Below are positions 25,028 to 32,945 of a stretch of 64,000 bases of DNA, piece after piece. The first letter of the stretch is position 1. Each line of letters opens with the position of its first letter. Both the position numbers and the translations under genes were made by a program. This DNA is from Dinghuibacter sp964544695 (GTDB lineage Bacteria > Bacteroidota > Bacteroidia > Chitinophagales > Chitinophagaceae): the NCBI GenBank assembly GCA_964544695.1, contig CAZJDB010000154.1:1-64000 (forward strand). The letters run 5' to 3'. The notes beneath the pieces were generated by a model, which made no database searches, was not told the DNA's origin, and was given only the letters and a program-made list of their open reading frames with translations.

Positions 25028-25203
25028 CTTTGGGCGTCTGGAGGCAAATAGCGGAGTATTTATATTTGAAAAAGCGCGATCCTAACGCGCCTCGTAATTC
25101 CTACATCCGTATGATGCACGGGATGAACCGGATTTCCATTTTCGTTTTCCTGGGTTGCCTGTTGTTCATGCTGTACAAACTGATCAGGCATTTTTTCCAC
25201 TAA
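25024..25203 (+). CDS. Small membrane protein, DUF6728-like
   Basis: Translation is taken from the GTG at 25024, whose last two bases overlap the preceding TGA (GTGA), giving 59 residues. An in-frame ATG at 24916 lies inside the PAS gene and would add a basic stretch of no evident meaning. The product reads WRQIAEYLYLKKRD, a MHGMNRIS segment and one C-terminal membrane helix (about 38-56), a pattern I associate with DUF6728 of Chitinophagaceae. Function is unknown. Its 3' end overlaps lpxB by 20 bases, tail to tail. Confidence 0.7.
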   Translation: MTLGVWRQIAEYLYLKKRDPNAPRNSYIRMMHGMNRISIFVFLGCLLFMLYKLIRHFFH

Positions 25204-26287
25204 ATGCTACGATTTGCCGCGCTGCCTGTGCGGATGCATCTCCATCCTGCTGCAACAACGTTTTCAGGCTTGCATAGTCCTCTTTGATTCGCGCGCGATA
25301 GGCCTCGTTGTTCAACAGCCTTTCCAACTCGTCACCCACCGTCGTGGGATTCATATCATCTTGTATCAACTCGCGCACCACGGGCTTGTCCATGATGAGG
25401 TTGACCAGCGAAATATATTTCACCTTGATGAGGCGCCTGGCAATCTGGTACGAAATGGGGTCCCCTTTGTAACAAACGGCCTCGGGGACGCCGAACAGGG
25501 CCGTTTCCAGGGTGGCCGTTCCCGAGGTGACCAGCGCCGCCTCCGACTGCAGCAACAGACCATAGGTATTGCCCCGGATCGATTGCACCCCGGGATAGCC
25601 TTGTAAAAATTCCTTGTAGAAATCCTCGTCCAACCCGGGAGCCTTGGCCACAATGAATTGATGGGAGGGAAAGCGGGTGCTTACGGCTAACATAACCGGA
25701 AGTTGTACAGACACTTCTTGTTTACGGCTGCCCGGCAACAAGGCGACGATCGGCTTATCCCCGAGGGGCTTGCCGGCTTTTGCCGCGGCCACCACTTCCA
25801 CCAGCGGATGCCCCACATAATCGACCTCATAATCCCAACGCCGGTAAAAGTCCTTTTCAAAGGGCAGGATCACCAGCATCTTATCCACCGAGGTCTTGAT
25901 CGATTTGACACGGTTTTCCTTCCAGGCCCAGACTTGGGGGGAGATATAGTAGATCACCTTCAGGCCCTGGTCGTGAGCCCACCGCGTCAGGCGCAGGTTG
26001 AAACCGGGATAGTCGATGAGGATGAGGGCGTCGGGGCGAAAAGCCAGCATATCTTCGCGGGCGAAACGGAGGTTCCTGAAAATGGTCGGCAGGTTCCGGA
26101 TGATTTTTACGAAGCCCATAAAGGCAAGGTCCCTGTAATGCTTGACAAGATGGACGCCGGCAGCCGCCATAAGGTCCCCTCCCCAGCCCCGGAATTCGGC
26201 ATCGGGATCCAGCGCCTTGATGGCCTTCACCAGGTTGCTCCCGTGCAGATCGCCGGACGCTTCCCCGGCAATGAGATAGTAGCGCAT
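25184..26287 (-). CDS. lpxB: Lipid-A-disaccharide synthase
   Basis: LpxB (family GT19) joins UDP-2,3-diacylglucosamine and lipid X to form the disaccharide core of lipid A at the inner membrane. The 367-residue product begins MRYYLIAGEASGDLHG, the canonical start. It continues with FRGWGGDLM, DYPGFNLRL, YYISPQVWAW, YVGHPLVE and LLPGSRKQE motifs, and later TSGTATLE. The ATG at 26287 shares one base with the stop of the upstream gene (TAATG), so the far longer frame to 26515 is rejected. Confidence 0.96.
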   Translation of the reverse strand: MRYYLIAGEASGDLHGSNLVKAIKALDPDAEFRGWGGDLMAAAGVHLVKHYRDLAFMGFVKIIRNLPTIFRNLRFAREDMLAFRPDALILIDYPGFNLRLTRWAHDQGLKVIYYISPQVWAWKENRVKSIKTSVDKMLVILPFEKDFYRRWDYEVDYVGHPLVEVVAAAKAGKPLGDKPIVALLPGSRKQEVSVQLPVMLAVSTRFPSHQFIVAKAPGLDEDFYKEFLQGYPGVQSIRGNTYGLLLQSEAALVTSGTATLETALFGVPEAVCYKGDPISYQIARRLIKVKYISLVNLIMDKPVVRELIQDDMNPTTVGDELERLLNNEAYRARIKEDYASLKTLLQQDGDASAQAARQIVAFSGKNA

Positions 26288-26613
26288 TAAAGGAGTTTGA
26301 TGAGCAGGGCTGCGATGACGTACAGGCAGGTCGTCAGGAAAATGCCCTTGGCCGTGCGGTCCCGGCCCGTATTGACGTATAACGTAAAGAGGATCGCATT
26401 GGCCAGGAGGGAAAGGCTCGTTACCACCGTCAGGAGGCTGTGCTGGGTCATGAGCTGGTTCAGGAATTCCCGGAAGGTTATGTAGGACATCTTGATCCAG
26501 TAATAGATGCAACATCCCAGACAGGGAGCCAATAACCCCAGCACCATTCCATATCCCACGTGGTCCTGCTTGAAAAATCTGAACCGGTCCTTTTTGACGC
26601 TTACAATTGCCAC
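26287..26613 (-). CDS. Unknown three-helix membrane protein between surE and lpxB
   Basis: The start chosen is GTG 26613, which overlaps surE by 13 bases, giving 108 residues. ATG 26547 is an alternative. Three membrane helices are visible (about 22-42, 56-78, 88-107). The first carries the unusual cysteine cluster APCLGCCIYYW. The N-terminal stretch is basic and cytoplasmic. Tight coupling at both ends (13-base overlap with surE, one-base overlap with lpxB) suggests a role linked to envelope lipid synthesis, but I do not recognise the family. Confidence 0.7.
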   Translation of the reverse strand: MAIVSVKKDRFRFFKQDHVGYGMVLGLLAPCLGCCIYYWIKMSYITFREFLNQLMTQHSLLTVVTSLSLLANAILFTLYVNTGRDRTAKGIFLTTCLYVIAALLIKLL

Positions 26614-27386
26614 GTTTTTTCCAATTGTTGTTTTATGGTATAATTGGTCATGTCGAACTGAACGGGGACCACGCTCACGTAATTGTTTTGCAAGGCCCAT
26701 ACGTCGGTATCTTTCCCTTCGTCAAAGTTTACGAATTCTCCCGTTAACCAATAATATTTTTTCCCACGGGGATCCATGCGTTCGTTGAAATCTTCTTCAT
26801 ATTTCGCATAGGCCTGGCGGCAGACCTTCACACCCTGGATCTGATCCATCGGGACCGCGGGGATATTGACGTTCAGGGAAAGGTGGCGATGGACCTTATC
26901 CTTCATCACCTTTTCGACCAGCATGTGGGCATAATACCGGGCGGCCGTAAAGTCCGCTTCGAGGCTATAGTCCAGGAGGGAAAAACCCAGGGAGGGAATA
27001 CCCTCGATGGCGGCTTCGATGGCGGCGCTCATGGTCCCGGAATAAATAACGTTGATGGAATGGTTGGGTCCGTGGTTGATGCCCGACAGGCAAATATCCG
27101 GCTTTCGGTGCAGTACCTTATCCACGGCCAGCTTGACACAATCCACGGGGGTGCCGCTGCATTGCCAGGCCTCGATGCCATCCATCATCAGGTTCACGGG
27201 ATCCAGGCGGAGAGGATATCCGATGGTAATGGCGTGCCCCATTCCCGATTGGGGCTTGTCGGGGGCTACGATGACGATATGTCCCAAATCCTGTACAGCT
27301 TCGACCAGGTTACGGATGCCGGGTGCGGTCACTCCATCGTCGTTGGTCACCAGGATGACCGGTTTTTCTTGCTTCGATTGTGCCAT
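26601..27386 (-). CDS. surE: 5'/3'-nucleotidase SurE
   Basis: A 261-residue metal-dependent phosphatase that hydrolyses nucleoside monophosphates, often in stationary-phase survival. Family motifs appear in order: LVTNDDGVTAPG with the metal-binding Asp16 and Asp17, APDKPQSGMGHAIT, WQCSGTPVDCVK, CLSGINHGPN and VIYSGTMSAA. It is the first gene of the surE, membrane protein, lpxB unit. The 150-base gap to the divergent regulator gene holds GC-rich palindromes, including a perfect GCGCCC-C-GGGCGC at 27427-27439. Confidence 0.96.
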   Translation of the reverse strand: MAQSKQEKPVILVTNDDGVTAPGIRNLVEAVQDLGHIVIVAPDKPQSGMGHAITIGYPLRLDPVNLMMDGIEAWQCSGTPVDCVKLAVDKVLHRKPDICLSGINHGPNHSINVIYSGTMSAAIEAAIEGIPSLGFSLLDYSLEADFTAARYYAHMLVEKVMKDKVHRHLSLNVNIPAVPMDQIQGVKVCRQAYAKYEEDFNERMDPRGKKYYWLTGEFVNFDEGKDTDVWALQNNYVSVVPVQFDMTNYTIKQQLEKTWQL

Positions 27387-27495
27387 AGTGCAGTTCCTTA
27401 GGTTGCGGCGCCCCTTTTGGGGGTCCGCGCCCCGGGCGCATTACGTTGCTAAGATCTTACATTGTTGGGGGTCAGCCAAATAAATTTGTTTTGTA

Positions 27496-27510
27496 ACTAA
27501 AAAAATTAGT
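27496..27510. promoter_or_regulatory. Inverted repeat ACTAA-N5-TTAGT, candidate operator
   Basis: A perfect 5-bp inverted repeat with a spacer of five A residues lies 27 bases before the ATG of the XRE/S24 regulator and within its likely promoter, where TTTG at 27484-27487 precedes a weak TATTTTAG box. The position suits autorepression. Confidence 0.45.
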
Positions 27511-27536
27511 ATTTTAGCTCCAAATTTCTTAGCAGT

Positions 27537-28292
27537 ATGGCTATCGCCGGAAAAAACCTGAAATTCCTGCGCAAATTGCGGGGCTGGACCCAGGAAGAAT
27601 TCGCCACCCGACTTGGCATCAAACGCTCCTTGCTGGGGGCATATGAAGAAGAAAGGGCCGAACCCAGGACAGACGTCCTGGAAGTGGTTTCGGACATTTT
27701 CAAGGTCACCCTGGACGACCTGCTTCGCAGTGATATCAGCGAGCAATCCGGAGGGAACTACTTGTCCAAGCGGAGGCAGCTCAAACTGACCACCGGAACC
27801 GAGGCCGTCATCCCTTTCATCCCCGTCAAAGCCGCCGCCGGTTACCTCAGCGGGTACGGAGATCCGGAATTCGTGGACGAGCTCAATACCTTTACCCTCC
27901 CCATGCTGGCCTCCGGAAATTACCGGGCCTTCGAAATCGTCGGAGACTCCATGCTGCCTACCCCCAGCGGTTCGGTGATCGTGGGAGAAAAGGTAGATGA
28001 TCCCGAAACGATGCGAAACAACCAGGCCTACATAGTAGTTTCGCGGACCGAAGGGATCGTCTACAAGCGCGTCATGAAGAACAACCGCTCCAGGACCAAG
28101 GTGACTTTGGTGAGCGACAATCCCGTTTACGAGCCCTACCAGGTGAGCGTAGAAGATATCATGGAAATTTGGCAGGCTCAGGTGGTCATCACCAAGGTGA
28201 GCCCGCAACAACGCTACGACGTCACCTCCCTGAGCAACCTGGTCAGCAACCTCCAGGAGCAGGTCAGCGCCCTCAAGAAGAAATTGCCTTAA
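27537..28292 (+). CDS. XRE-family regulator with LexA-like S24 peptidase domain
   Basis: A 251-residue transcription factor with a helix-turn-helix at about residues 6-62 (RGWTQEEFATRLGIKRSLLGAYE) and a C-terminal S24 domain (about 92-222). The Ser138/Lys177 dyad (VGDSM, IVYKRV) and an Ala101-Gly102 cleavage-like bond in KAAAGYL are all present, as in self-cleaving LexA/CI repressors. A short coiled coil ends the protein. It is divergent from surE and has a candidate operator in its own promoter. Whether it self-cleaves on DNA damage, 600 bases from a repair gene set, is open. Confidence 0.9.
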   Translation: MAIAGKNLKFLRKLRGWTQEEFATRLGIKRSLLGAYEEERAEPRTDVLEVVSDIFKVTLDDLLRSDISEQSGGNYLSKRRQLKLTTGTEAVIPFIPVKAAAGYLSGYGDPEFVDELNTFTLPMLASGNYRAFEIVGDSMLPTPSGSVIVGEKVDDPETMRNNQAYIVVSRTEGIVYKRVMKNNRSRTKVTLVSDNPVYEPYQVSVEDIMEIWQAQVVITKVSPQQRYDVTSLSNLVSNLQEQVSALKKKLP

Positions 28293-28327
28293 AGCGGGTC
28301 CGCGTCCCCAAGAAGAATTTGCTTTAG
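28271..28327 (+). repeat. Imperfect direct repeat at the end of the XRE/S24 gene
   Basis: CTCAAGAAGAAATTGCCTTAA (from 28271) recurs 36 bases later as CCCAAGAAGAATTTGCTTTAG, matching at 17 of 21 positions. The first copy encodes the protein's last residues and stop. The second is non-coding and contains the TTTG that may serve as -33 element for the next gene. Confidence 0.55.
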
Positions 28328-28367
28328 TGACAGGATTTTAATTATCTTGGCGGAAATCCTCTGCAAT

Positions 28368-28865
28368 ATGGCCGCCAACGATCTCCAGGAATCCGAACAA
28401 AAGAAACTCACCAGCACGCTGAACGTCACTACTATTTTGACTTTTATCGGCTGTGGTGTAGCCGTGTTGTCCCAACTCGTTGCCTTTTTCGGCGCACAAA
28501 GCAATTATGACAAAGCCATACAGGCAAGTGCGGATGTGAACAACAATTCGAGCTCGTCCAATTTGGCGAAGTCATTGATCGGACCCAAGGTGATTGAAAT
28601 GTTTCATCGCGAGTTGATTCACAAGACCCCGATCCTGCTCATTGGTTTGGCCGGGGTTGTCTTGTGCCTGATCGGTGCCATCCTGATGCGCTCCCTGAAA
28701 AAAAGAGGATTCCCGATATACGCCGTGGGAGAGTTACTGCCATTTGCGGCATATTACTTTATCCAACCCACAGGATTGTCCGCCATGATCGGCATGATGG
28801 TTACTGTGGTGGTCGTGATCGTGTTCCTTGGCCTTTACGTTTCCCAACTGAGGTACATGAAATAA
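28368..28865 (+). CDS. Unknown four-helix membrane protein
   Basis: The start chosen is ATG 28368 (165 residues). A TTG at 28347 would place the start inside a likely -7 box (TATCTTGG at about 28343-28350). Four membrane helices are predicted at roughly residues 22-44, 85-108, 115-128 and 132-156, joined by a serine/asparagine-rich loop with NNNSSSSN. There is no enzymatic motif. Its last 65 bases overlap the 3' end of pdeM on the other strand. Confidence 0.65.
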   Translation: MAANDLQESEQKKLTSTLNVTTILTFIGCGVAVLSQLVAFFGAQSNYDKAIQASADVNNNSSSSNLAKSLIGPKVIEMFHRELIHKTPILLIGLAGVVLCLIGAILMRSLKKRGFPIYAVGELLPFAAYYFIQPTGLSAMIGMMVTVVVVIVFLGLYVSQLRYMK

Positions 28866-29505
28866 CGTCGTCGTTAACGATGGCGAATAACTGGTCTCCG
28901 GGACGGCTCTCTACGCGGGCCGTGCCGGTAAAGCGCCCGAATGCGGGCAAAATGGCATAGTCTTTTCCAAAATAAAAGCATGGAAAACGTAAAGCCTGTT
29001 TACCCGCGCCCACCATGGTTATTGCGGGGTGCAGGTGGCCGGTGAACAAATAGTTCCCGGCCGGCGCCTCATCCACTGGTGGCTCATGTGTGAATGAGAG
29101 TCCTCCCCTTTCCCAAACCCCTTCGTGCACCTCGATACCCGCGTTTACGTACCATTCATCCGTGAGAATATCGTGATTCCCCCGCACGAGATGTATGTTC
29201 AGGTGGGCCAGGTCGTCCCTCCACTTGCGAAAAAGATTCAGCTCCATATTGTCATGGCTGTGAAAGAGGTCCCCCACGACGAGGAGGTCCCGGGCTCCGA
29301 AAAACTGCAGGAGGTGCACGAGCCTCGTCAAATCTTCCTTATATACTTCCTGGGGAACGGCAATACCTGATTTGCGGAAATGGCCCGTTTTACCAAGGTG
29401 GCAGTCGGAGACCAGTAGCGTGTTACTTGATTCCCAGTATATGGCGCGGTGCGGCGTAAGCCAGAGTTGTTCTCCGGCGATCTTCAATGGCGTCAGTCCC
29501 TTCAT
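28801..29505 (-). CDS. pdeM: Ligase-associated DNA damage response endonuclease PdeM
   Basis: The start chosen is ATG 29505 (234 residues), where homology begins. The frame to 29667 would overlap the helicase gene. It is a calcineurin-like metallophosphoesterase with all metal-binding motifs: SDCHLGK (Asp34, His36), GDLFHS, RGNHD, THEP and GHLHPA. PdeM is one of four proteins encoded together in a bacterial DNA repair set with an Lhr-like helicase, an ATP-dependent ligase and an MBL-fold exonuclease, all present here. A GATATTTG box lies 7 bases before the start on the minus strand. Confidence 0.92.
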   Translation of the reverse strand: MKGLTPLKIAGEQLWLTPHRAIYWESSNTLLVSDCHLGKTGHFRKSGIAVPQEVYKEDLTRLVHLLQFFGARDLLVVGDLFHSHDNMELNLFRKWRDDLAHLNIHLVRGNHDILTDEWYVNAGIEVHEGVWERGGLSFTHEPPVDEAPAGNYLFTGHLHPAITMVGAGKQALRFPCFYFGKDYAILPAFGRFTGTARVESRPGDQLFAIVNDDVISCTSVGKRKGQGTRSRPPQ

Positions 29506-29546
29506 CCGGCGACAAATATCGGAAATTGCCGTGGCTCCGCGCGGTG

Positions 29547-32027
29547 CTATTTTTCCAACTGTGTTTGCATACGCTTGACTCGGTCTTCTAACTTTTCGGA
29601 AGATAAATTTTCGCGCATACTGTCTACCTTGACGGGGAAACAGAAAGGCGTCAGTTGTGAGGGCCACGTCAACACGATCTTGCTCTCCGCGATGCGCTGT
29701 AGCGCCGCCCTGAGGCGCGCCTCCTCCATTTGCTGTTCCATCACCTCCTGGTACGCCTGCTTCAGCAGCAGGTTATCCGGATCGTATTCGGTAAAAACAT
29801 TGAACAATAGACCGGCCGAAGATTGCAGGTGCCTGGCTTTTTTGTGTTCCCCGGGATACCCCTGGAAAATCAACCCCCCGATCACAGCGATGTCCCTGAA
29901 TTTTCGCCTGGCCATCTCTACCGAATTCACACTTTTCTGGATGTCCGCGAAAAGGTTTTCCAGGGAAAACAACTCGTACACGTTACTGTCATCCACGGGA
30001 ATGGGCTGATCGCTCAGCAGCTCGAAACCGTAGTCGTTCATGGCGATGGAAAAGGTGATCGGGGTGATCCTGGAGATGCGGTAAGCCAACAGGGCGGACA
30101 TGGCTTCGTGCACCAGCCGGCCCTCGAAGGGAAAGACGAAGAGGTGGAAGCCATCCTTGGTTTCGATCTGCTCGATCAGCAGCTCGTTTTCCCCAGGGAT
30201 ATGCGAAAGTTGGGCCTGCAACTCGAACAAGGGTTTCAGCGCATCGAGTTCCGGGGACGGCTCCGCCGGTTCCCCCGGCACCGTGCCCTGACCATGTTCC
30301 CGCAGTCTTCGCGCAGCTTCATGGAACGTCCTGCGCAGCATGATCCCCAGATTGGCCGACAAAGGCATCCGCCCCCCGTTCCAGCTGGGCACGATGGCCT
30401 TCTTGGCCTTGGATTTCCGCACCAGGGCGCTCATATCCTTGATCATCACGAATTCCAGGGTATGCCCCGCGAGGGTGAATACGTCTCCCGGACTCAGGCG
30501 TGAAATGAAATATTCCTCGATGACACCCACGTAACCCCCGCTCACGAAGCGCACGCGCAGCATGGCGTCGCTGACGATGGTGCCGATGTGCAGGCGGTGG
30601 CGCATCGCGATCCTCCTCGAAGTGATGCGGTACACCCCATCTTCTCCGATCGTCACCTTATTGAATTCGTCGTAACTCCTCAGGGCCTTTCCCCCTGTCG
30701 TCAGGGAGCTCAATAGTTGTTCCCATTCCTGTTTGGTCAGGTCCTTGAAACAGTGCGTGGATTTGACCTCCGGCCACAATTCTTCCGGTTTGAAACCTTC
30801 TCCCACCGCAAGTGTGCCCAAATACTGCGTGAGCACATCATAACAAAGCATCATGGGATCGCGGCTCTCGATCAGGTTCTCTTTTACAGCCTGTTTCAAC
30901 GCCGCAGCTTCCACCAATTCCAGCGAATGCGTGGGCAGGAAATAAATAAGGCTCGTAGCGCCCGGCTGATGCCCGCTGCGGCCTGCCCTTTGGAGAAAGC
31001 GCGCCACCCCTTTGGGCGATCCCACTTGCACGACCGTATCCACGGGACGAAAATCCACCCCCAGGTCCAGGCTGGCCGTCGTGACCACGGCCTTTAGCTT
31101 CCCAGTATGCAGCGACGCCTCAACCCAGTTCCGCAACTCCTGCTCGATACTTCCGTGGTGAAGGGCCAGGACCCCGGCCAGGTCCGGGTTCGCTTCCAGG
31201 AGGACCTGGTACCAGCGCTCACTCATCCCCCGCGTGTTGATAAAGATCAGGGTAGTGCCGCTGCCCTCGATGATGGGGAGCACCTTATCCACCATGCGGA
31301 TGCCCAGGTGGCCCGCCCAGGGATATTTTTCGATTTCATCGGGGATGACGCTGATGATTTCCACCGCCTTAGGCAGGTTCGATCGGACCATCACCCCCGG
31401 CGTGCCCGCCAGCAAGACCTCCCGGGCCTCTTCCAGGTTGCCGATGGTCGCGCTGATGCCCCAGACTTGCGGTTTCGATATCCCCCGCAACCGCGACAAC
31501 GCCAGCTCCACGAGCACCCCCCTTTTGCTGCCCATCAATTCATGCCACTCATCCACCGCTACGATTTGCAGGGAACGAAATATCTCCGGATAACCCTTTT
31601 GACTCAATAAAATATGAAGACTCTCGGGCGTGATCACGAGTATCTCCGGCAACCGCCTTTTCTGCCGCGCGCGTTCCGCAGGATCCGTATCCCCGTTGCG
31701 GATGCCCACCTTCCATGGGATATCCAATTCTTCCAGCGCCTCCTGCATCGCCCGGGCGATGTCGGCGGCAAGCGCGCGTAGTGGTGAAATCCACAGCAAT
31801 TGCAGGTTCCCGGGCGCTTTGCCCTTCGGATGGTCGTGCAAATACTTTATCAGCGCCCCGATAAACACCGAATACGTTTTCCCATACCCCGTCGGCGCGT
31901 TTACCAACCCCGAGCGTCCCTCCAGGATGTGTTCCCACGTTTCTTCCTGAAAAGCAAAGGGCTTCCTCCCTGCGGCTGTGAGCCAGTCGAGGATGAGGCG
32001 ATACCCGGGTGAATCTTTCAATGACAT
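29547..32027 (-). CDS. Ligase-associated DNA damage response DEXH-box helicase (Lhr-like)
   Basis: An 826-residue superfamily 2 helicase with Walker A APTGYGKT (residues 44-51), motif Ia-like LWISPLRALA, motif II DEWH, motif III SATIG, motif IV LIFINTRGMSE and motif VI QRAGRSGHQPG. After these come a winged-helix region and an Lhr-type C-terminal domain. It is the 3'-5' helicase of the ligase-associated repair set and lies upstream of pdeM with a 41-base gap. Between it and the ligase gene lies a divergent, AT-rich insert of about 0.9 kb. Confidence 0.94.
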   Translation of the reverse strand: MSLKDSPGYRLILDWLTAAGRKPFAFQEETWEHILEGRSGLVNAPTGYGKTYSVFIGALIKYLHDHPKGKAPGNLQLLWISPLRALAADIARAMQEALEELDIPWKVGIRNGDTDPAERARQKRRLPEILVITPESLHILLSQKGYPEIFRSLQIVAVDEWHELMGSKRGVLVELALSRLRGISKPQVWGISATIGNLEEAREVLLAGTPGVMVRSNLPKAVEIISVIPDEIEKYPWAGHLGIRMVDKVLPIIEGSGTTLIFINTRGMSERWYQVLLEANPDLAGVLALHHGSIEQELRNWVEASLHTGKLKAVVTTASLDLGVDFRPVDTVVQVGSPKGVARFLQRAGRSGHQPGATSLIYFLPTHSLELVEAAALKQAVKENLIESRDPMMLCYDVLTQYLGTLAVGEGFKPEELWPEVKSTHCFKDLTKQEWEQLLSSLTTGGKALRSYDEFNKVTIGEDGVYRITSRRIAMRHRLHIGTIVSDAMLRVRFVSGGYVGVIEEYFISRLSPGDVFTLAGHTLEFVMIKDMSALVRKSKAKKAIVPSWNGGRMPLSANLGIMLRRTFHEAARRLREHGQGTVPGEPAEPSPELDALKPLFELQAQLSHIPGENELLIEQIETKDGFHLFVFPFEGRLVHEAMSALLAYRISRITPITFSIAMNDYGFELLSDQPIPVDDSNVYELFSLENLFADIQKSVNSVEMARRKFRDIAVIGGLIFQGYPGEHKKARHLQSSAGLLFNVFTEYDPDNLLLKQAYQEVMEQQMEEARLRAALQRIAESKIVLTWPSQLTPFCFPVKVDSMRENLSSEKLEDRVKRMQTQLEK

Positions 32028-32034
32028 CGGACGG

Positions 32035-32042
32035 CAAAGGTA
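32035..32042 (-). promoter_or_regulatory. -7 element of the helicase gene
   Basis: TACCTTTG on the minus strand is a perfect TAnnTTTG and lies 7 bases before the ATG at 32027, implying a leaderless or nearly leaderless transcript. It gives the helicase and pdeM a promoter independent of the ligase. Confidence 0.6.
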
Positions 32043-32150
32043 CGATCACTATTTGTTAATGTTGTTTCGATATTGCGACCGTTAGTTCCTATGTGTCACT
32101 ATATCAATGTTTTATGCTCAAATTTAACACAGAGACGTCATTAATAATTG

Positions 32151-32158
32151 TAGATTTG
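32151..32158 (+). promoter_or_regulatory. -7 element of the DUF4760-like gene
   Basis: TAGATTTG is a perfect TAnnTTTG, 4 bases before the ATG at 32163. No clear -33 TTTG lies upstream. Confidence 0.55.
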
Positions 32159-32162
32159 CTTC

Positions 32163-32822
32163 ATGACAAGAGAGCATAGTTATTCGATTGCGTGGCTGGA
32201 CAGGCTTATTAATAAAAGCATTGCGGTTGTCTTTTATAATCGGCTCAATTTTGTTTTTCTGGCCGTGATAGTGCTTGCAACGTATGGTTGGCATGTTTAC
32301 AATACTACTGGAAAGGAGGATGGACTAAAAAACTTATGCTTTATCCTTACGGCGGGATCGATCATAATCGGAATTTTTTATAGCATTCTGAATTATGAGC
32401 ACAACCACAGGAAATCAAAAGATGACGCTAATTTTTCCAAGTTGCTAGCATCTTTCAATGTATCCTGCGAATGGTCCAAGCCTACGATGGTTGAAAATTT
32501 AAAGATTACAAAAAAACTACACAACCAGCATAAGCACCTTTGTGATGAGAATAGAGCGAAAGACTTCTTTGAAATTCTAGAGAAGGATGAAGAGGCGAGG
32601 TCCGCACTTGTTTCAATATTGAATTACTTAGAACTCCTGGCGGTTGGTATAGAAGAAGGTATTTTAGATGAAACAATGATCAAAAAGTACTTTAAAACAA
32701 TGTTTTACAGATATTTAAGCAACTACGGTTTCTATATTGATTATCGGCGGAAAATTTACAATAACCCGACAGCCTGGGAATATTTTACAGCTATGGCAAC
32801 CAAATGGAATAAATCGAATTAA
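32163..32822 (+). CDS. DUF4760-like two-helix membrane protein, AT-rich insert in the repair cluster
   Basis: A 219-residue protein with two membrane helices near the N-terminus (about 29-46 and 57-77), then a charged, helical cytoplasmic domain with the segment ILNYLELLAVGIEEGILDE, which I associate with DUF4760. Its base composition and codon use (many AAA, ATT, TTA) are clearly more AT-rich than both flanking repair genes, and it is transcribed against them. It looks like acquired DNA placed between helicase and ligase. Function is unknown. Related membrane proteins are sometimes near defence genes, but nothing else here supports that. Confidence 0.7.
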   Translation: MTREHSYSIAWLDRLINKSIAVVFYNRLNFVFLAVIVLATYGWHVYNTTGKEDGLKNLCFILTAGSIIIGIFYSILNYEHNHRKSKDDANFSKLLASFNVSCEWSKPTMVENLKITKKLHNQHKHLCDENRAKDFFEILEKDEEARSALVSILNYLELLAVGIEEGILDETMIKKYFKTMFYRYLSNYGFYIDYRRKIYNNPTAWEYFTAMATKWNKSN

Positions 32823-32845
32823 CTTTAACTTGGAAAATCTTTTTA

Positions 32846-32853
32846 TATATTTG
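32846..32853 (+). promoter_or_regulatory. -7 element of a short transcript
   Basis: TATATTTG is a perfect TAnnTTTG, with TTTA 18 bases upstream as a partial -33 element. It sits 24 bases after the DUF4760-like stop and 22 bases before a 12-codon ORF. Confidence 0.5.
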
Positions 32854-32875
32854 TTCTAATAAATATCATATACAT

Positions 32876-32914
32876 ATGTGTAGTGAACTAATAAAAGACG
32901 CAAGCGATTGGTAA
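32876..32914 (+). CDS. Possible 12-residue peptide ORF or small RNA
   Basis: ATG to TAA encodes 12 residues, MCSELIKDASDW. It lies between a perfect -7 box (32846-32853) and a terminator hairpin (32922-32945), so a transcript of about 90 bases is predicted. Whether the peptide is made or the RNA itself is the product cannot be decided from one sequence. It may also be only the 3' leader-like tail of the DUF4760 transcript. Confidence 0.35.
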   Translation: MCSELIKDASDW

Positions 32915-32921
32915 ATTTTTG

Positions 32922-32945
32922 AGGGCCTGTTTCGGGTCCTTTTTT
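32922..32945 (+). terminator. Rho-independent terminator ending the insert
   Basis: Stem AGGGCCTG/CGGGTCCT with two wobble pairs, loop TTT, then six T residues. It terminates plus-strand transcription just before the convergent ligase stop at 32944. Confidence 0.75.

Noticed and set aside
26288..26515. N-terminal extension of lpxB
   Set aside because: LpxB homology starts exactly at ATG 26287, and the extension is Pro/Gly/His-rich shadow sequence.
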